Part shown: positions 59,949 to 64,000 of the stretch, in pieces | Layout: every line of letters starts with the position of its first letter | Numbering within the stretch: position 1 is the first letter of the stretch | Program-made: the position numbers and the translations under genes | Notes under the pieces: generated by a model | Told to the model about the DNA's origin: nothing | What the model saw: only the letters and a program-made list of their open reading frames with translations | Database searches by the model: none | Assembly: GCF_000948985.2 (NCBI RefSeq) | Contig: NZ_CP059733.1 | Location: 620,001-684,000, forward strand | Direction: 5' to 3' | From: Thalassomonas viridans | GTDB lineage: Bacteria; Pseudomonadota; Gammaproteobacteria; Enterobacterales; Alteromonadaceae | DNA length: 64,000 nucleotides

Positions 59949-61118
59949 TTGGCCTTAAACATGAAAGTACCGGCGCTGCCGACGCATATCGCCTATAGCC
60001 AGGGGCTGAATACTGAAATTAACTATAATCTCAGCAACTCCTGCGCCCGGACAATGACAGTCGCCCAACTGTGCCGGTTGGCGGATAGCTCCCTGGCGGG
60101 CAGTTCCTTAATGGATGGCTCCCTGGCTGAGCTGCCTTTATCCTATGCCTCCCTGTCGGGAGCCGTGGCATTAAGGCAGGAAATAGTCCGTTTTCATAAC
60201 GAACTTAACCGCAAGGCATATGGGTTTGATGAAGCTAATGTGCTGACCTTCTGCGGGGCGCAGGAAGCATTGGCGGCGATATATACAAGCCTGTTGGAGC
60301 CAGGGGATGAGATCGTAGTCTTTACCCCCAACTATCCCTCGCTGGTGACTATGGCGGAAGAAATGGGAGTTAAGGTAAAAACCATTTCTTTGCAAGAGTG
60401 CGATAACTGGCGCATGGAGCCCGGGCAGCTGGCGGCTCAGGTGAACGACAAGACCAAATTGATCGTCATTAATTCCCCCCATAATCCCAGCGGCGCCATT
60501 ATTGACAGCGACACCGCAAAGCAGGTGCTGACGCTGGCACAAAAGCATAACTGTTACCTGCTGTCCGATGATGTCAGCCAGGCCAGTAACTATCACGGCC
60601 TGTCCCTGGCCCATGATTACCTGAGCTATGAGAAAAGCCTGGTGGTAGGCGTGATGTCGAAAAGTTTCGGTCTGGCCGGGGTGCGTATCGGCTGGGTGCT
60701 GTCGCCGGATAAAAACTTATTGGCCGGCTTGCTGGCGGTTAAGGCCTATGGCTCTATTTGTACTTCGGTACTCGATGAGCGGTTGGCTATCATGGCATTG
60801 CAGCACAGGGATAAGATACTGGCGCAAAACAACCGTATCATCAGCGACAACATTAAGCATTTTCAGCATTTTGTTGACCGTAATGCCGGGCTGTTTGCCT
60901 GGCAGCCGCCCCGGGCGGGAATCATGGTGCTGGTAAAATCCAGTTTGAAGGCACCGATAAAGCTGTGGGGGCCTGAACTGGCCCGTAAGCATAAGGTGCT
61001 GGTGTTGCCTGCTTTTTTGTTTGGCCTGGAAGGTGAATATTTCCGGTTAGGTTTGGGACAGCAGGATTTTCTCCAGGGGATATCTGCTTTGCAGGCATTC
61101 GTCGATAATTACCGATAG
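59949..61118 (+). CDS. ovoB: PLP-dependent aminotransferase-fold enzyme, probable ovothiol C-S lyase
   Basis: A 389-residue fold-type I PLP enzyme of the class I/II aminotransferase family. The Schiff-base lysine is K238 in MSKSFGLAGVRIGW; NSPHNPSG and YLLSDDVS are also present. Ovothiol synthesis needs a PLP-dependent beta-lyase (OvoB) to cleave the histidylcysteine sulfoxide made by OvoA. This gene starts 30 bp after ovoA in the same direction, so it is the obvious candidate. The TTG start at 59949 is supported by GGGGAG 7 nt upstream; ATG 59961 is the alternative. A plain aminotransferase role cannot be excluded from sequence alone. Confidence 0.8.
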   Translation: MALNMKVPALPTHIAYSQGLNTEINYNLSNSCARTMTVAQLCRLADSSLAGSSLMDGSLAELPLSYASLSGAVALRQEIVRFHNELNRKAYGFDEANVLTFCGAQEALAAIYTSLLEPGDEIVVFTPNYPSLVTMAEEMGVKVKTISLQECDNWRMEPGQLAAQVNDKTKLIVINSPHNPSGAIIDSDTAKQVLTLAQKHNCYLLSDDVSQASNYHGLSLAHDYLSYEKSLVVGVMSKSFGLAGVRIGWVLSPDKNLLAGLLAVKAYGSICTSVLDERLAIMALQHRDKILAQNNRIISDNIKHFQHFVDRNAGLFAWQPPRAGIMVLVKSSLKAPIKLWGPELARKHKVLVLPAFLFGLEGEYFRLGLGQQDFLQGISALQAFVDNYR

Positions 61119-61215
61119 GAGTACGCCTGTGGCAGTTTAAAAAGCCGCTACAGAAAAATTTCTCACCGGTCAGCCTTGCACTATAGTTATACATAATTTA
61201 CTTAGCCGGTAATTT

Positions 61216-61968
61216 ATGTTTCACATTCTTCTCCCGCTATTGCTGCTTTTATTCTTGCCGGATGTCGGGGCGCAGCAGCAGATCCGCCTGGCTTATAGTG
61301 ATACCGAGTCTTACCCCTATCAATTAGGCAATGGAGCTGAAGTTGCTTCTCCTCCGGGAATTGCTATCGATATTATCAATACTGCAGCGGAAAATATCGG
61401 TATCAGGGTGATCTTCGAGCGTTACCCCAACAGCCTGATACTGAATCATCTGCACCACGGGGTAATCGACGGCATTTTTATTTTTTCCTACCTGAAAGAA
61501 CGGGAAATTTTTGGCGTATATCCTATGAAAGCCGGCTTGCCGGATGTCAGCAAACGCATTGCCCAGATCAGCTATTTTCTCTACCGCAGCAAAGGCGGGA
61601 AGGCGGATTGGGACGGTGAGCGTTTTACGCCCGAAGGGACTGCCGTTGCCACGCAACCGGCTTTTTCTATTATTGCCATGTTACGCGCCCACCGCCTGGC
61701 TGTTGCCGAAGTGAAAGAGGTTGATCAGCTTTACCGGTTATTGAAATCCGGCCGTGTCGATGCCGTGGCGACCCAGGATATTATACTGGACCCTTATATC
61801 AAGACGCATCAGATCACGGATATTGAAAGGGATTGGCCGCCGTTGGAAACCCGGGACTATTATCTGATGTTAAGTCATCAATTCTATAATAAGTATCCGC
61901 AACTGGCGGAAAATTTATGGCAGGAAATCGCGAATGTCAGGAAGAAGATGTTTCCCGACATTCACTGA
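61216..61968 (+). CDS. Periplasmic solute-binding-like protein (SBP_bac_3 type)
   Basis: A 250-residue protein with a signal peptide (cleavage near VGA-QQ, residue 19). The mature protein begins QIRLAYSDTESYPYQ and shows family-3 binding-protein features: a GIAIDIINTAAENIGI segment and RLLKSGRVDAVATQD. No ABC permease genes are nearby. It lies 97 bp after the PLP enzyme and could belong to the same transcript, but the gap allows its own promoter. The ligand is unknown. Confidence 0.8.
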   Translation: MFHILLPLLLLLFLPDVGAQQQIRLAYSDTESYPYQLGNGAEVASPPGIAIDIINTAAENIGIRVIFERYPNSLILNHLHHGVIDGIFIFSYLKEREIFGVYPMKAGLPDVSKRIAQISYFLYRSKGGKADWDGERFTPEGTAVATQPAFSIIAMLRAHRLAVAEVKEVDQLYRLLKSGRVDAVATQDIILDPYIKTHQITDIERDWPPLETRDYYLMLSHQFYNKYPQLAENLWQEIANVRKKMFPDIH

Positions 61969-61985
61969 GCATTAAAGTAAGGCTG

Positions 61986-64000
61986 TTATTTTAGGAGCTT
62001 AAAGCGGATAGCGCTGCCGCCGCTGGCGGCAAGCGCTAAGGTCAGCTTGTCTTTAGCGGTTACGGTTTTTTGCTCTATCACCATATCGTAAGGATTGTTT
62101 AACCAGTGTGCCTTGTCGCCGTCGCGGTAAATTTGTGCCTGGTATTGCCTGCCCGGTTCAAGGAAGTTCAGGGCTACTTCGACCTTCCTTTCCGCTTCGT
62201 CGGTTAATGCCCCCAGGTACCAGTCATCGCCGTCGCGCTCCTGGCGGGTAAACACCACATAATCCCCCACCTCACCGGCAAGCGCCCGGCTGTTTTCCCA
62301 GTCGGTGGGCACGTCTTTGATAAACTGGAATGCAGGCAGGTTTGCCTGGTAGTTTCTCGGTAAATCCGCCGCCATCTGCACCGGGCTGTATAAAACTACG
62401 TATAACGCCAGCTGCTTGGCTAAAGTGGTTTGCGGTCTTATGCCGGCTTTTTCTTTGCTATTGGCATTAAAGTCGAAATTAAAGATGCCGGGAGTAAAGT
62501 CCATGGGACCGGCCAGCATACGGGTAAAAGGCAGCATAGCGGTATGCTCCGGGCCGTTGGCGGGGTTGGCCCAGGCATTAAATTCCTGCCCCCTGGCCCC
62601 TTCGCGGCTGAGCCAGTTGGGGTAGGTACGCCTCAGACCGGTATCTTTGATCGGCTCATGGGTGTTGATGCTGATCTTACGTTTGGCGGCTTCTTTAACG
62701 CTGTGCAGGTATTCCCCTATGGTGAACTGGCCATCGTGCCATTCATGGCGCACCACGCCGTTTTCATCTATGCGTTTGATATCGCCGCCGTCGGCGACAT
62801 AACCGGTTTTTATCTGGCTGACGCCGTGCTGCCGGTATAAGTCATAGGCGTCATTTAGCTGGTTGCGGTAATTGGTGACGCTGCCGGAAGTTTCATGGTG
62901 GCCGATGAGTTTAACCCCCAGTTTCTCGCCGTAGTCGGCGGCGGCTTTGAGATCGAAGTCATCATAGCTTTTGGTAAAGTTAAAGATATCGCCGTTAAAG
63001 AACCAGTCGCCGTCCCAGCCGATGTTCCAGCCCTCTACTAAGACACCGTCAAAACCGTTTTCGGCGGCAAAGTCCATATAACGTTTGGTTTCCGCCGTGG
63101 TGGCGCCGTGGCGATCGCCGCTGCCCCAGGTGGTTTCATTGATATGCATGCCCCACCAGATGCCGATATACTTGCCGGGCTTGATCCAGGAAGTGTCGGC
63201 GATCTTGCTGGGTTCATTCAGGTTCAGGATCAGATCTGAGTTAAGCAGCCCCACGGCATCCGGGCTTATCTGCAGGGTACGCCAGGGGGTGTTGAAGTCA
63301 GCCCGGGTTTTCACCAGGATACCGTCCGACCAGGGGGTAAGGTCGGCTTTCAGCCTGCCGGTTCTTTGCTGGTCCAGGGTCATGGCGGCGTAGTCCACCA
63401 GGGCGGCTTCATGGATGCTGACATGCACCTGGTTTTTCAGTTTAAAGGTAAACGGGGTATGAACGCGGTCGATCTCGGATAAAGGGGTCGTATTATACAG
63501 GTATTCGTAGCGGTTCCAGCCGCGGGCGGGGATCCACCAGGCGGTGGTGTGCTCTGCCTGCGGAATGTTAAATTCGGTTAGTTCATCGGTAATTTCCACC
63601 TTGCCCGTCAGGCCGTTTTGTTTCGGCACTTCGTAACGAAATCCCAAACCGTCGTTAAAAACCCTAAAACGTACCAGGTAACGGTTGCTTTGCTCCCGGT
63701 CGGCGCTAAAGCGGATCAGGAGTTCGTTATGGTGATCCACCACGGTTTTACGCTCTCCCCAGGGTTGTTGCCAGGAGGTATTAACCTGGCTTTTTTCAAC
63801 CGAGGTGATGGTAAAGCTGCTATCAAAGCCGGCCACGTCTTTAAAGACCATACCCAGGCGGGAAGCTTCTATCACCGGCTGGCCGTTAAAGTTGACCCGG
63901 TAGCTAGGGCCGTTATCATCATCTACCGCCAGGGTGATGGCGCCGTCGGGCGAGCTGATATTGTAGCTTTTGGCCGCCGCCTGTAGGGGTAATAGACCAC
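61986..64000 (-). CDS. Glycoside hydrolase family 97 (alpha-glucosidase), partial at 5' end
   Basis: At least 671 codons; the frame runs off the window at 64000. The upstream end reads LLPLQAAAKSYNISSPDG, which looks like the end of a signal peptide, so only a few residues are missing. The GH97 domain order is clear: N-terminal beta-sandwich, (beta/alpha)8 barrel with EGWNIGWDGDW and INTHEPIKDTGLRRTYPNW (seen in parts), and REGARGQEFNAW, then a C-terminal beta domain. These match the SusB-type inverting alpha-glucosidases. It is probably periplasmic and hydrolyses alpha-gluco-oligosaccharides. It is convergent with the binding-protein gene, 17 bp apart. An internal GTG at 63875 is not the true start. 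Confidence 0.93.
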   Translation of the reverse strand, partial: GLLPLQAAAKSYNISSPDGAITLAVDDDNGPSYRVNFNGQPVIEASRLGMVFKDVAGFDSSFTITSVEKSQVNTSWQQPWGERKTVVDHHNELLIRFSADREQSNRYLVRFRVFNDGLGFRYEVPKQNGLTGKVEITDELTEFNIPQAEHTTAWWIPARGWNRYEYLYNTTPLSEIDRVHTPFTFKLKNQVHVSIHEAALVDYAAMTLDQQRTGRLKADLTPWSDGILVKTRADFNTPWRTLQISPDAVGLLNSDLILNLNEPSKIADTSWIKPGKYIGIWWGMHINETTWGSGDRHGATTAETKRYMDFAAENGFDGVLVEGWNIGWDGDWFFNGDIFNFTKSYDDFDLKAAADYGEKLGVKLIGHHETSGSVTNYRNQLNDAYDLYRQHGVSQIKTGYVADGGDIKRIDENGVVRHEWHDGQFTIGEYLHSVKEAAKRKISINTHEPIKDTGLRRTYPNWLSREGARGQEFNAWANPANGPEHTAMLPFTRMLAGPMDFTPGIFNFDFNANSKEKAGIRPQTTLAKQLALYVVLYSPVQMAADLPRNYQANLPAFQFIKDVPTDWENSRALAGEVGDYVVFTRQERDGDDWYLGALTDEAERKVEVALNFLEPGRQYQAQIYRDGDKAHWLNNPYDMVIEQKTVTAKDKLTLALAASGGSAIRFKLLK

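Overview
The window looks like chromosomal DNA of a marine gammaproteobacterium of the order Alteromonadales, most likely family Colwelliaceae (Thalassomonas-like). This rests on the 16S/23S character, the tRNA-Ala/tRNA-Ile spacer, moderate GC, many TonB/GGDEF/EAL/MCP-type genes and abundant insertion sequences. The genus is inference, because no database search was possible.

Layout. 1-1947 (-) is a partial gene of unknown family with a possible nucleotidyltransferase motif. 2463-4169 (-) is a chemoreceptor. 4792-10583 (+) is a complete rRNA operon: two stringent-type promoters, boxA, 16S, tRNA-Ala(TGC), tRNA-Ile(GAT), 23S, 5S and terminator. It is followed by a truncated second 5S. 10692-14623 is an insertion-sequence pile-up: an IS630-family element with a split transposase and an IS21-family element with a 6-bp target duplication, which together destroy a symE-like toxin gene. 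14974-15954 encodes an orphan secreted protein with two repeats. 15984-16157 is a foldback MITE. 16209-16592 is a GFA-family protein.

16664-21859 is a glycerol regulon: glpK-glpF on the minus strand, glpR and glpD on the plus strand. 22224-26458 is a three-gene operon coding for a periplasmic type-1 copper protein, a membrane GGDEF-EAL phosphodiesterase with a dead GGDEF domain, and an outer-membrane beta-barrel. 26548-36274 is a sucrose catabolic locus: TonB receptor for uptake, MFS permease, sucrose phosphorylase, fructokinase, LacI-type repressor and glucose-6-phosphate isomerase. Two identical 14-bp palindromes mark its operators. 36351-38012 is an M49-like secreted metallopeptidase.

39169-43130 pairs a RecQ-type helicase with topoisomerase III. 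43219-48193 holds MAPEG, GNAT, a LysE exporter divergent from a MocR regulator across a perfect 20-bp inverted repeat, a discoidin-like secreted protein and an agmatinase-family ureohydrolase. 48516-54104 is a TetR/NemR-like repressor with its RND efflux operon; the pump gene carries a frameshift. 54321-54548 is a glutaredoxin-like protein. 54642-61118 is the most unusual block: a TPR-diguanylate cyclase, a divergent glutamine-synthetase-like ligase, OvoA (5-histidylcysteine sulfoxide synthase plus methyltransferase) and a PLP enzyme that fits the OvoB C-S lyase. It is an ovothiol cluster with an unexplained ligase. The window ends with a solute-binding protein and a partial GH97 alpha-glucosidase.

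Best candidates for undescribed biology are the ligase-OvoA-OvoB cluster, the cupredoxin-EAL-porin operon, and the orphan proteins at 1-1947 and 14974-15954.
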